From assembly GCA_947461915.1 (NCBI GenBank), contig CANHNG010000155.1, positions 1-5,281 on the forward strand: a stretch of 5,281 nucleotides of DNA, given 5' to 3'. Positions 1-5,180 of this stretch are shown one piece after another. Position 1 is the first letter of the stretch. Every line of letters starts with the position of its first letter. A model generated the notes under the pieces. It saw only the letters and a program-made list of their open reading frames with translations, did not search any database and had not been told where the DNA came from. The stretch is from Flavobacteriaceae bacterium (GTDB lineage Bacteria > Bacteroidota > Bacteroidia > Flavobacteriales > Flavobacteriaceae). The translations under genes and the position numbers were made by a program.

Positions 1-46
1 AGACATTGCAAAATATTTAGAGAATAAGAAAAACTTATGTTGTTAA
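1..46 (+). CDS. arsR: Probable ArsR-family repressor, 3' end only
   Basis: Reading from base 2, an open frame encodes DIAKYLENKKNLCC and stops with TAA at 44-46. It sits 18 nt before the next gene of an arsenic operon, where Bacteroidota usually place the ArsR-type winged-helix repressor that releases DNA on binding arsenite. The terminal Cys-Cys pair fits the cysteine-rich tails I recall for some of these regulators. Only 14 residues are visible and no DNA-binding or metal-binding domain can be checked, so the call rests on position plus the CC ending. The other two forward frames also hit stops here, so an untranslated leader is the alternative. Confidence 0.45.
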   Translation, partial: DIAKYLENKKNLCC

Positions 47-65
47 ATTTTTAAATATAAATATT

Positions 66-536
66 ATGAAACCTTCTCAAGTAAAAAACATACTAAAAAC
101 GGTTGAAGTGGTAAACTTCAACTTGCCTGACGGAACAACGGTTCCGGAACATTTTCACGTTACAGAAGTAGGTTTAATAACCAAAAAATTTATCGATTGT
201 GGCGGAACAGTTCGAAATGAATCCGTGGTTAATTTCCAGTTATGGGATGCCAATGATTTTGAACACCGTTTGAAACCTCAAAAATTACTCAATATCATTG
301 AACTTTCTGAAAAAGTATTGGGAATAGGGGATTTCGAAATCGAAGTGGAATACCAAAGCACAACAATCGGAAAATATGATTTAGATTTCAATGGAAAAGA
401 CTTTGTTTTGTTGAACAAAAAAACCGCTTGTTTAGCCCAAGATCAATGTGGGATTCCAGCCGAAAAACAAAAAGTGAAATTATCGGAATCAAACAACCAA
501 CAAAACTGCTGTTCTCCGGGAGGAAGCTGTTGTTAA
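66..536 (+). CDS. DUF6428-family cysteine-rich protein of the arsenic operon
   Basis: A 156-residue soluble protein with no signal peptide or membrane segment. I recognise it as the DUF6428 type that lies between arsR and the arsenate reductase gene in many flavobacterial ars operons; its biochemical function is not established. Visible traits are a PEHFHVTEVG segment at residues 28-37 with two histidines (29, 31), Cys45 in an IDCGG turn, Cys122 and Cys128, and a C-terminal tail CCSPGGSCC (148-156), giving seven cysteines. Such a tail could bind As(III) or another thiophilic metal, or hand arsenite to a partner; this is inference. The start has an A/T-rich leader without a Shine-Dalgarno motif, normal for this phylum. 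Spacing of 18 nt from the upstream frame and 28 nt to the next gene supports cotranscription. Confidence 0.85.
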   Translation: MKPSQVKNILKTVEVVNFNLPDGTTVPEHFHVTEVGLITKKFIDCGGTVRNESVVNFQLWDANDFEHRLKPQKLLNIIELSEKVLGIGDFEIEVEYQSTTIGKYDLDFNGKDFVLLNKKTACLAQDQCGIPAEKQKVKLSESNNQQNCCSPGGSCC

Positions 537-564
537 TTTATCCATTTTAAAATTTTAAACAAAA

Positions 565-1197
565 ATGATCAAAACCAAAACAAGCCTATTTCTAGAAATT
601 GAAAATGTAATTTCTAATTTAAACTTCGAAAGTATTTCAGTAGAACGTATAGCCATTCTCCAACCGCTGATTGATTTTATTCAAACCAAAGTAAACAATC
701 AACAAGAGGTAAGACTAAACTTAATTTGCACACATAATTCCAGAAGGAGCCATTTGTCCCAAGTTTGGGCACAAACTGCGGCTGCACATTATGATATTAA
801 AAATGTATTCTCTTATTCTGGTGGCACAGAAGCTACTGCTATGTTTCCTATGGCAGTCAAAACTTTGGCAAAACAAGGGTTTCAAATTAAAACTATTGCC
901 GAAGGGAATAACCCAATTTACGCCATTAAATACAGTCAAAACGAACATCCTGTCGTTGGTTTTTCCAAAACCTTTGATGATGCTTTTAACCCGCAAAGTG
1001 ATTTTGCCGCAATTATGACCTGTTCCTCTGCAGATAAGGGTTGTCCATTTATTGCTGGTGCCGAAAAACGATTTCCGATTACTTTTGAAGACCCAAAAGC
1101 ATTTGACAACACACCACAACAAGCCCAAAAATATGAAGAAAGAAGCGTGCAAATTGCAACCGAAATCTTTTATGTTTTTTCGCAAATAAAAAAATAG
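565..1197 (+). CDS. Arsenate reductase-like low-molecular-weight tyrosine phosphatase family protein
   Basis: A 210-residue protein of the low-molecular-weight phosphatase fold, the fold of thioredoxin-coupled arsenate reductases. The phosphate-binding loop CTHNSRRS gives nucleophile Cys55 and Arg61 (CX5R). Two further cysteines, Cys153 and Cys160, are 7 residues apart, and the general-acid Asp176 in FEDP lies 16 residues after Cys160. These intervals equal those of Cys82, Cys89 and Asp105 in Bacillus subtilis ArsC as I recall them, which argues for reduction of As(V) to As(III) with a Cys55-Cys153-Cys160 relay rather than simple dephosphorylation. It is longer than classical ArsC (about 140 residues): an N-terminal extension of about 50 residues precedes the first beta strand, and extra sequence lies around residues 112-145. 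Many databases label the family protein-tyrosine-phosphatase. It ends 2 nt before the ACR3 start, so translational coupling is likely. Confidence 0.88.
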   Translation: MIKTKTSLFLEIENVISNLNFESISVERIAILQPLIDFIQTKVNNQQEVRLNLICTHNSRRSHLSQVWAQTAAAHYDIKNVFSYSGGTEATAMFPMAVKTLAKQGFQIKTIAEGNNPIYAIKYSQNEHPVVGFSKTFDDAFNPQSDFAAIMTCSSADKGCPFIAGAEKRFPITFEDPKAFDNTPQQAQKYEERSVQIATEIFYVFSQIKK

Positions 1198-1199
1198 AG

Positions 1200-2261
1200 A
1201 TGTCAGCAACGAATTGTACTCCAGTAGTAGAACGGAAAAAATTAGGTTTCCTTGATCGATTTTTGACATTTTGGATATTTTTGGCTATGGCTTTCGGTGT
1301 GGCAGTCGGGAATTTCATCCCTTCCAGCAGCGGGCTTATCAATTCCTTTTCTAGCGGAACAACGAATATTTCTTTGGCAATCGGACTAATCCTGATGATG
1401 TATCCACCATTGGCAAAAGTAAAATACGAACAAATGGGCGAGGTCTTCAAAAACACAAAAGTTTTAGGTGCTTCCTTGTTCCTCAATTGGTTTGTGGGAC
1501 CCATATTAATGTTTGCTTTGGCATTAATGTTTTTAAAGGGCTATCCCGAATATATGATTGGTGTAATCCTGATTGGTTTGGCACGTTGTATTGCAATGGT
1601 CGTCGTTTGGAATGATTTAGCCGAGGGAAACCGGGAATATGCAGCGGGTTTAATCGCATTGAACAGTATTTTTCAGGTATTGCTTTACAGTGTTTATGCT
1701 TATGTTTTCATTACCATTTTGCCGCCTTATTTTGGCTATACCAGTTTTGAAATCAACATCAGCATAGGACAAATTGCCGAAAGTGTGGGGATCTATTTGG
1801 GGATTCCTTTTGCACTCGGAATTATAAGCCGTTATGCTCTTATTGCTCTTAAAGGAGCCAAATGGTTTGAAACCAAATACGTTCTATTTATTTCCCCAAT
1901 AACATTAATTTCGTTGTTATTTACCATTATTTTAATGTTCAGCTTGAAAGGCGAATTGATCATACAAATACCAATGGATGTGTTGCGGATCGCCATTCCG
2001 CTAGTTATTTATTTTGTAATTATGTTCGTCATTAGTTTCTTCATTGGCAAATATTTTGGTGCCGATTATTCTAAATCAACAGCCATCGCATTTACGGCGA
2101 CCGGGAATAATTTTGAATTGGCCATTGCAGTAGCAATAGGTGTTTTTGGCATCAATAGCGGACAAGCTTTTGCGGGTGTTATTGGTCCGTTGGTCGAAGT
2201 GCCGGCATTAATTGCCTTGGTGAATGTCGCTTTTTGGTTCAGAAAAAAATATTACACTTAA
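1200..2261 (+). CDS. arsB: ACR3-family arsenite efflux permease
   Basis: A 353-residue inner-membrane transporter of the ACR3 (BART superfamily) type that expels arsenite using the proton motive force. Ten hydrophobic segments are visible, roughly at 20-40, 55-72, 88-112, 117-138, 149-175, 190-213, 227-247, 262-285, 298-317 and 322-346. The family signature [16 protein letters not shown] includes Cys130 in the fourth segment. [12 protein letters not shown] in the ninth holds Glu306, 176 residues after the cysteine, the same spacing as the essential Cys129/Glu305 pair reported for Alkaliphilus metalliredigens Acr3 (from memory). [11 protein letters not shown] closes the protein. Length is normal and no signature is disrupted. 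It is the last gene of the operon and is followed by a terminator. The symbol arsB is the common label; acr3 is phylogenetically more precise. Confidence 0.96.
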   Translation: MSATNCTPVVERKKLGFLDRFLTFWIFLAMAFGVAVGNFIPSSSGLINSFSSGTTNISLAIGLILMMYPPLAKVKYEQMGEVFKNTKVLGASLFLNWFVGPILMFALALMFLKGYPEYMIGVILIGLARCIAMVVVWNDLAEGNREYAAGLIALNSIFQVLLYSVYAYVFITILPPYFGYTSFEINISIGQIAESVGIYLGIPFALGIISRYALIALKGAKWFETKYVLFISPITLISLLFTIILMFSLKGELIIQIPMDVLRIAIPLVIYFVIMFVISFFIGKYFGADYSKSTAIAFTATGNNFELAIAVAIGVFGINSGQAFAGVIGPLVEVPALIALVNVAFWFRKKYYT

Positions 2262-2265
2262 TAAC

Positions 2266-2308
2266 AAACCCGACAGGTTTTTAAAACTTGCCGGGTTTAA
2301 TTTTATTT
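2266..2308 (+). terminator. Intrinsic terminator of the arsenic operon
   Basis: Four bases after the ACR3 stop codon, the arms at 2266-2281 and 2283-2298 are complementary over 16 positions, with one A/C mismatch and one G-U pair. The core is AAACCCG with CGGGTTT. It is followed by AATTTTATTT on the + strand. On the opposite strand the tail is poor (GTTATT), so termination of prfB, which converges here, is likely weaker. No folding energy was computed. Confidence 0.8.
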
Positions 2309-2321
2309 CTGAACACTGACA

Positions 2322-3420
2322 CTATTCTTCCTCCCGTTGTCCCATCATCATTAAATAAGCTTTCAGAAAACCGTCGATTTCACCATTCATTACGCCATCG
2401 ACATTGCTCGTTTCATATCCGGTGCGAACATCTTTGACCAATTTATAAGGTTGCATCACGTAATTTCGGATTTGCGAACCCCATTCGATTTTCATTTTTC
2501 CAGCTTCGATATCGGAGCGTTGTTCCTGTTGCTTTTTTAATTCAATTTCGTACAATTGTGACTTCAGCATTTGCATCGCCCGGTTTCTGTTGTCGTGTTG
2601 CGAACGCGTTTCCGAACATTGAATTTGGATTCCCGAGGGTTTGTGGTTCAACTGTACTTTGGTTTCCACCTTATTTACGTTCTGGCCACCAGCACCACTA
2701 GAACGGGCAGTCGTGATTTCAATATCGGCAGGATTGATTTCAATTTCTATGGTATCGTCCACCAACGGATATACATAGACGGATGCAAAAGAGGTGTGTC
2801 GTTTGGCATTGCTGTCAAAAGGAGAAATCCGCACCAATCGGTGTACTCCGTTTTCACCTTTTAAATAGCCAAAAGCAAAGTCACCTTCAATTTCGAGCGT
2901 AACGGTTTTTATTCCAGCCACATCGCCTTCCTGATAATTAAGTTCGCGTATTTTGTATCCCGATTTTTCGGCCCACATCATATACATTCGCATCAACATC
3001 GATGCCCAATCGCAACTTTCCGTTCCACCCGCACCGGCCGTAATTTGCAAAACAGCACTTAAACTGTCACCTTCATCAGACAACATATTTTTGAATTCGA
3101 TGGCTTCAATATGGTTTTTGGTAGCGGCGTATTGCTCGTCTAATTCTTCCACGGAAAGTTCTCCTTCTTTGAAAAATTCGTAAGCGAGTTGCAACTCGTC
3201 GGCCATTTCGACTGCTTTGTTGTAGTCTTCAATCCATTTTTTCTTGGAACGAAGATTTTTTACGTAGATTTCAGCTTCCTTTGGATTGTTCCAAAAATCG
3301 GGAGCCAAGGTTTTTTCTTCTTCGTTGGTAATTTCAATTAGTTTGGCATCAACGTCAAAGATACCTCCTCAACGCACCAAGGCGCTCTACAATACCTTTT
3401 ATTTGTTCGGTAGTTGTCAT
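2322..3420 (-). CDS. prfB: Peptide chain release factor 2 (RF2), with programmed +1 frameshift
   Basis: RF2 recognises UGA and UAA in the ribosomal A site and triggers release of the finished protein. Translation starts at ATG 3420-3418, reads 21 codons ([20 protein letters not shown] then L), meets UGA at 3357-3355 and must shift +1 to continue as [14 protein letters not shown]. The complete product is 365 residues, the same length as E. coli RF2. In full-length numbering the stop-recognition tripeptide SPF is at 199-201 and the catalytic GGQ at 244-246. The preceding residue set reads RSSGAGGQ, with Ser240 where E. coli K-12 has Thr246. The N-terminal region is helical and charged, as in domain 1 of the family. 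A start at the TTG codon at 3308 would give only 328 residues and lose the leader, so it is rejected. The gene ends in UAG, which RF1 reads. It is divergent from the threonine aldolase gene. Confidence 0.96.
3354..3369 (-). promoter_or_regulatory. RF2 autoregulatory frameshift site
   Basis: On the - strand the sequence reads AGGAGG TAT CTT TGA C: a Shine-Dalgarno-like AGGAGG (3369-3364), a three-base spacer, the slippery codon CTT (3360-3358), the in-frame UGA (3357-3355) and a following C. It matches the E. coli prfB arrangement (AGG GGG TAT CTT TGA C) in spacing and order. When RF2 is scarce, the ribosome pauses at UGA and the CUU-decoding tRNA slips to UUU, so RF2 is made in inverse relation to its own level. 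Confidence 0.95.
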
Positions 3421-3430
3421 AAATTATATT

Positions 3431-3438
3431 TAATTTTG
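3431..3438 (+). promoter_or_regulatory. Candidate -7 box for the threonine aldolase gene
   Basis: TAATTTTG matches TAnnTTTG and lies 31 nt before the ATG at 3470. The nearest upstream TTTG (3402-3405) is 25 nt away, longer than the usual 19-21, so the -33 element is unconvincing. It sits back to back with the prfB promoter candidate, so the two transcription units may compete for polymerase. Confidence 0.4.
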
Positions 3439-3443
3439 TTGCA

Positions 3444-3476
3444 CAAAAATACTATTTCATTTTTATATTATGGAAA
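3444..3476 (-). promoter_or_regulatory. Candidate prfB promoter
   Basis: On the - strand TATTTTTG (3451-3444) fits the Bacteroidota -7 consensus TAnnTTTG. TTTC (3476-3473) lies 21 nt upstream, one base off the -33 consensus TTTG. The predicted leader before the ATG at 3420 is about 15-20 nt. The -33 element would lie inside the first codons of the divergent aldolase gene. Called by eye. Confidence 0.5.
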
Positions 3477-4498
3477 TAAATTTAGTCAGTGATACCGTTA
3501 CAAAACCCACGCAAGAAATGTTACGTTTTATGTTTCAAGCCGAAGTGGGGGATGATGTTTACAAACAAGATCCAACAGTAATTGAATTGGAAGCTAAAGT
3601 TGCTGAAATGTTCGGGATGGAAGCGGCACTTTTTTTTCCTTCGGGTACGATGGCTAACCAAACGGCCATTAAATTACATACTCAACCAGGTGAGCAATTA
3701 ATCGCCGATAAGTATGCTCATGTTTATAATTATGAAGGTGGCGGTGTTTCCTTTAATAGTGGGGTTTCATGCTGCTTATTGAACGGAAATCGCGGAATGA
3801 TTACTGCCGAACAAGTTGCTGGCTCGATCAATGATCCGGAATTTTATCACAGTCCGCTTACGAGTTTGGTTTGTGTTGAAAACACGACTAATAAAGGTGG
3901 TGGTGCTTGTTATGACTTTGAAGAATTCAAGAAAATCCGACAAGTTTGCGAAACCCATAATCTGAAATTTCACTTGGATGGTGCACGAATTTGGAATGCT
4001 TTGGTTGCCACCAATGACAATCCAAAAGACTACGGAAAAGTATTTGATACCATTTCTGTTTGCTTATCCAAAGGTTTGGGGGCGCCAATTGGTTCCCTTC
4101 TTTTATCGGATAAAGCATCCATCCACAGCGCTTTGAGGATCCGTAAAATTCTTGGTGGAGGAATGCGTCAAGTTGGTTATTTAGCGGCAGCAGGAATTTA
4201 TGCAATGGACAACCACATCGAAAGATTGGCAGACGACCACAGACGTGCCAAGGAATTGGGGACTGTTTTGGAAAAACTGAATTGGGTTGCTAAAGTGGAA
4301 CCAATAGAAACGAATATCTTGATTTTCTCAGTTCAACCTCATACAAATGAAACCGTTTTAATGGAAAAATTAAAACAAAAAGGAATTTTTATAAGTTCAA
4401 TGGGACACGGAAAATTGCGAATCGTTACACATATGGATTACCGCGAAGTGATGCACACTTATGTATTGGAAACTTTGGAAAAATTGGTTTTTAATTAA
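3470..4498 (+). CDS. ltaE: Low-specificity L-threonine aldolase
   Basis: A PLP-dependent fold-type I enzyme of 342 residues that splits L-threonine and L-allo-threonine into glycine and acetaldehyde in the cytoplasm. The family opening VSDTVTKPT (6-14) and GDDVYKQDP (27-35) are present. SGTMANQTA (58-66) forms the PLP phosphate cup. His84 in DKYAHVY and His127 correspond to the active-site histidines of E. coli LtaE (His83, His126). Asp170 in HLDGARIWNA would bind the pyridine nitrogen, with Arg173 nearby. Lys201 in LSKGLGAPIG is the Schiff-base lysine. Arg317 in KLRIVTHMD fits the substrate-carboxylate arginine. Length is normal and nothing key is missing. It appears monocistronic, with a 49-nt divergent spacer to prfB. 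Substrate stereo-preference cannot be read from sequence. Confidence 0.95.
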   Translation: MEINLVSDTVTKPTQEMLRFMFQAEVGDDVYKQDPTVIELEAKVAEMFGMEAALFFPSGTMANQTAIKLHTQPGEQLIADKYAHVYNYEGGGVSFNSGVSCCLLNGNRGMITAEQVAGSINDPEFYHSPLTSLVCVENTTNKGGGACYDFEEFKKIRQVCETHNLKFHLDGARIWNALVATNDNPKDYGKVFDTISVCLSKGLGAPIGSLLLSDKASIHSALRIRKILGGGMRQVGYLAAAGIYAMDNHIERLADDHRRAKELGTVLEKLNWVAKVEPIETNILIFSVQPHTNETVLMEKLKQKGIFISSMGHGKLRIVTHMDYREVMHTYVLETLEKLVFN

Positions 4499-4516
4499 TT
4501 TCTTTAATGAAATCCC

Positions 4517-4590
4517 CTCCCCTTATTGGGGAAAGTTGCAGTTTTGAAGCGATGATTATTTACTTAACTAATAGAAAAACAATGAGTTAA
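4517..4590. repeat. Diverged 74-nt direct repeat, copy 1
   Basis: This segment aligns without gaps to 4942-5015, with 49 of 74 bases identical overall and 31 of 41 in the first part. Shared blocks include CTCCCCTTA, TTGCA/CTGCA inside AAAG....TTTT/CTTT, CGATGATT and GTTAA at the end. The inner 14-mer at 4532-4545 is close to the palindrome AAAGTTGCAACTTT. It lies between the aldolase stop and the stop of the - strand membrane-protein gene and also contains a small CCCC-TTATT-GGGG hairpin. A 27-codon frame starting at ATG 4507 runs through it to TAA 4588-4590; I do not call it a gene. Confidence 0.6.
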
Positions 4591-4598
4591 AAAAATAT

Positions 4599-4841
4599 TT
4601 ATTTATCATTCAGCCCAATCCCAAAAGCGAACATAGCAGCTACTAATGCAAGATGAATGATTAAAACTGCTTTCTGCCATTTTGGTCTTTCATTCCATTT
4701 TTGTTCAGTGTTGAAAGGGTCAAATGCCAATGCAATTCCTAATGAAGCAGCAGCTTGCATATAATCTTTAGAAAAAAAAGCTTGGTACGATCCTAAAAGC
4801 ATAAATCCGATGTAAAGAAATTTGTTAAAAGGTGTTTTCAT
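4599..4841 (-). CDS. Small membrane protein, conserved hypothetical of flavobacteria
   Basis: An 80-residue protein starting MKTPFNKFLYIGFMLLGSYQ. Hydrophobic stretches at about 8-23, 28-41 and 58-76 suggest two or three membrane segments, with a short polar loop DPFNTEQKWNERPKWQK (41-57) between the last two. I have the impression of near-identical small proteins in other Flavobacteriaceae, but I know no function or named domain. The open frame extends upstream to an ATG at 4919, adding 26 residues. I reject that start because a well-formed promoter (4862-4893) and a terminator T-run lie downstream of it, so no transcript from that promoter would include it. The start at 4841 has an A/T-rich leader and a predicted 5' UTR of about 15 nt. 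It is a single-gene unit, convergent with ltaE. Confidence 0.8.
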   Translation of the reverse strand: MKTPFNKFLYIGFMLLGSYQAFFSKDYMQAAASLGIALAFDPFNTEQKWNERPKWQKAVLIIHLALVAAMFAFGIGLNDK

Positions 4842-4861
4842 AGTTAAGTAAATTAATTTAT

Positions 4862-4893
4862 CAAAAATAATTATTGGGTCTTTATTTTGCAAA
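4862..4893 (-). promoter_or_regulatory. Promoter of the 80-residue membrane protein gene
   Basis: On the - strand TTTG (4893-4890), a 20-nt spacer and TATTTTTG (4869-4862) match the Bacteroidota TTTG / 19-21 nt / TAnnTTTG consensus exactly. Transcription would begin near 4855, about 15 nt before the ATG at 4841. This is the best-formed promoter in the window. Confidence 0.75.
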
Positions 4894-4904
4894 ATAATAA
4901 ACAC

Positions 4905-4930
4905 AAAAAAAACCGACACTTTCGTATCGG
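4905..4930 (-). terminator. Intrinsic terminator on the - strand, GAAA tetraloop
   Basis: On the - strand CCGATAC, loop GAAA, then GTGTCGG form a 7-bp stem with one U-G pair and a C-G closed GNRA tetraloop, followed by eight T (4912-4905). On the + strand the corresponding stem carries a C/A mismatch and only GTTTTCATTT follows, so it is built for - strand transcripts. It stands upstream of the membrane-protein promoter and would insulate that gene from transcription entering from the right. No - strand gene to its right is evident. Confidence 0.75.
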
Positions 4931-4941
4931 GTTTTCATTTG

Positions 4942-5015
4942 CTCCCCTTAAAGACGAAAGCTGCAACTTTAATTCGATGATTGAGTATGTTACTATCAAG
5001 AAATTGAAGGGTTAA
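4942..5015. repeat. Diverged 74-nt direct repeat, copy 2
   Basis: The partner of 4517-4590, in the same orientation, 425 nt downstream and gap-free. The inner 14-mer at 4957-4970, AAAGCTGCAACTTT, is one base off a perfect palindrome. Read in the same register, both copies end in a shared TAA and give similar peptides (ESCSFEAMIIYLTNRK and ESCNFNSMIEYVTIKK). The opposite strand is also alike in both copies (NHRFKTATF and NHRIKVAAF). This could reflect ancient coding or simply the absence of indels. Confidence 0.6.
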
Positions 5016-5061
5016 ACTTGTTGAAAAGTTTACAAAAAGTGATATTGCAAAAGGAAAAGTT

Positions 5062-5082
5062 GTTTGTTTCAGTAGAACAAAC
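5062..5082. repeat. Short inverted repeat upstream of the right-edge gene
   Basis: GTTTGTT (5062-5068) and AACAAAC (5076-5082) are perfect 7-bp arms around a 7-nt loop. They end 12 nt before a candidate -7 box at 5095 and so overlap where a -33 element would be. This would suit an operator, but it has no T-run and could be chance in AT-rich DNA. Confidence 0.3.
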
Positions 5083-5094
5083 CTGTAAAAATGA

Positions 5095-5102
5095 TAAATT
5101 TG
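5095..5102 (+). promoter_or_regulatory. Candidate -7 box for the right-edge gene
   Basis: TAAATTTG fits TAnnTTTG. No TTTG is found 19-21 nt upstream. The predicted transcript start near 5109 lies about 15 nt before the ATG at 5124, which opens the signal-peptide-like frame, and about 70 nt before the ATG at 5181. Confidence 0.4.
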
Positions 5103-5123
5103 AATTTTACTAAATAAACAACG

Positions 5124-5180
5124 ATGAAGGTAAGATTCATATTATTTATCGCAATTTCGATATTCTTAAACCAACGCTAA
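5124..5180 (+). other. Signal-peptide-like 18-codon reading frame directly before the right-edge gene
   Basis: ATG at 5124 encodes MKVRFILFIAISIFLNQR and stops with TAA at 5178-5180. The next codon, ATG 5181, is in the same frame. The peptide has a basic n-region and an 11-residue hydrophobic core like a Sec signal peptide, and the following MAQQ would suit a cleavage site of the kind common in Bacteroidota exported proteins. It may be the detached signal peptide of the next gene, a leader peptide, or chance. A competing frame is open across the same bases. Confidence 0.4.

Noticed and set aside
721..1269. Long - strand frame opposite the arsenate reductase-like gene
   Set aside because: It is an antisense shadow with F/C/S-rich, unrecognisable composition. 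The + strand frame has catalytic motifs and operon spacing.
1079..1504. - strand frame opposite the reductase/ACR3 junction
   Set aside because: It crosses two well-supported + strand genes and resembles no family.
2571..2864. + strand frame within prfB
   Set aside because: It is antisense to conserved RF2 motifs, including GGQ, with no recognisable domain.
2322..3308. RF2 as a 328-residue protein starting at TTG 3308
   Set aside because: The upstream ATG at 3420 with a textbook frameshift signal gives the normal 365 residues and the conserved N-terminal region.
3286..3492. + strand 68-codon frame over the prfB 5' end and the ltaE start
   Set aside because: It overlaps the frameshift leader on the other strand and the start of ltaE in another frame, and has no family resemblance.
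4519..4531. CCCC-TTATT-GGGG hairpin as the ltaE terminator
   Set aside because: Only 4 bp of stem and no T-run follows on either side.
4507..4590. 27-codon + strand frame beginning MKSPPLIGESC
   Set aside because: It is short and lies within the repeat, and the other copy has no equivalent start codon. It is better described as part of the repeat.
4842..4919. 26-residue N-terminal extension of the small membrane protein
   Set aside because: The promoter at 4862-4893 lies inside it and its start abuts the T-run of the - strand terminator, so the shorter start at 4841 is favoured.
4938..5141. 68-codon - strand open frame as a gene
   Set aside because: It has no ATG, GTG or TTG in frame and an F/L/S-rich composition typical of the reverse complement of AT-rich sequence. 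It is kept only as context for the orphan terminator.
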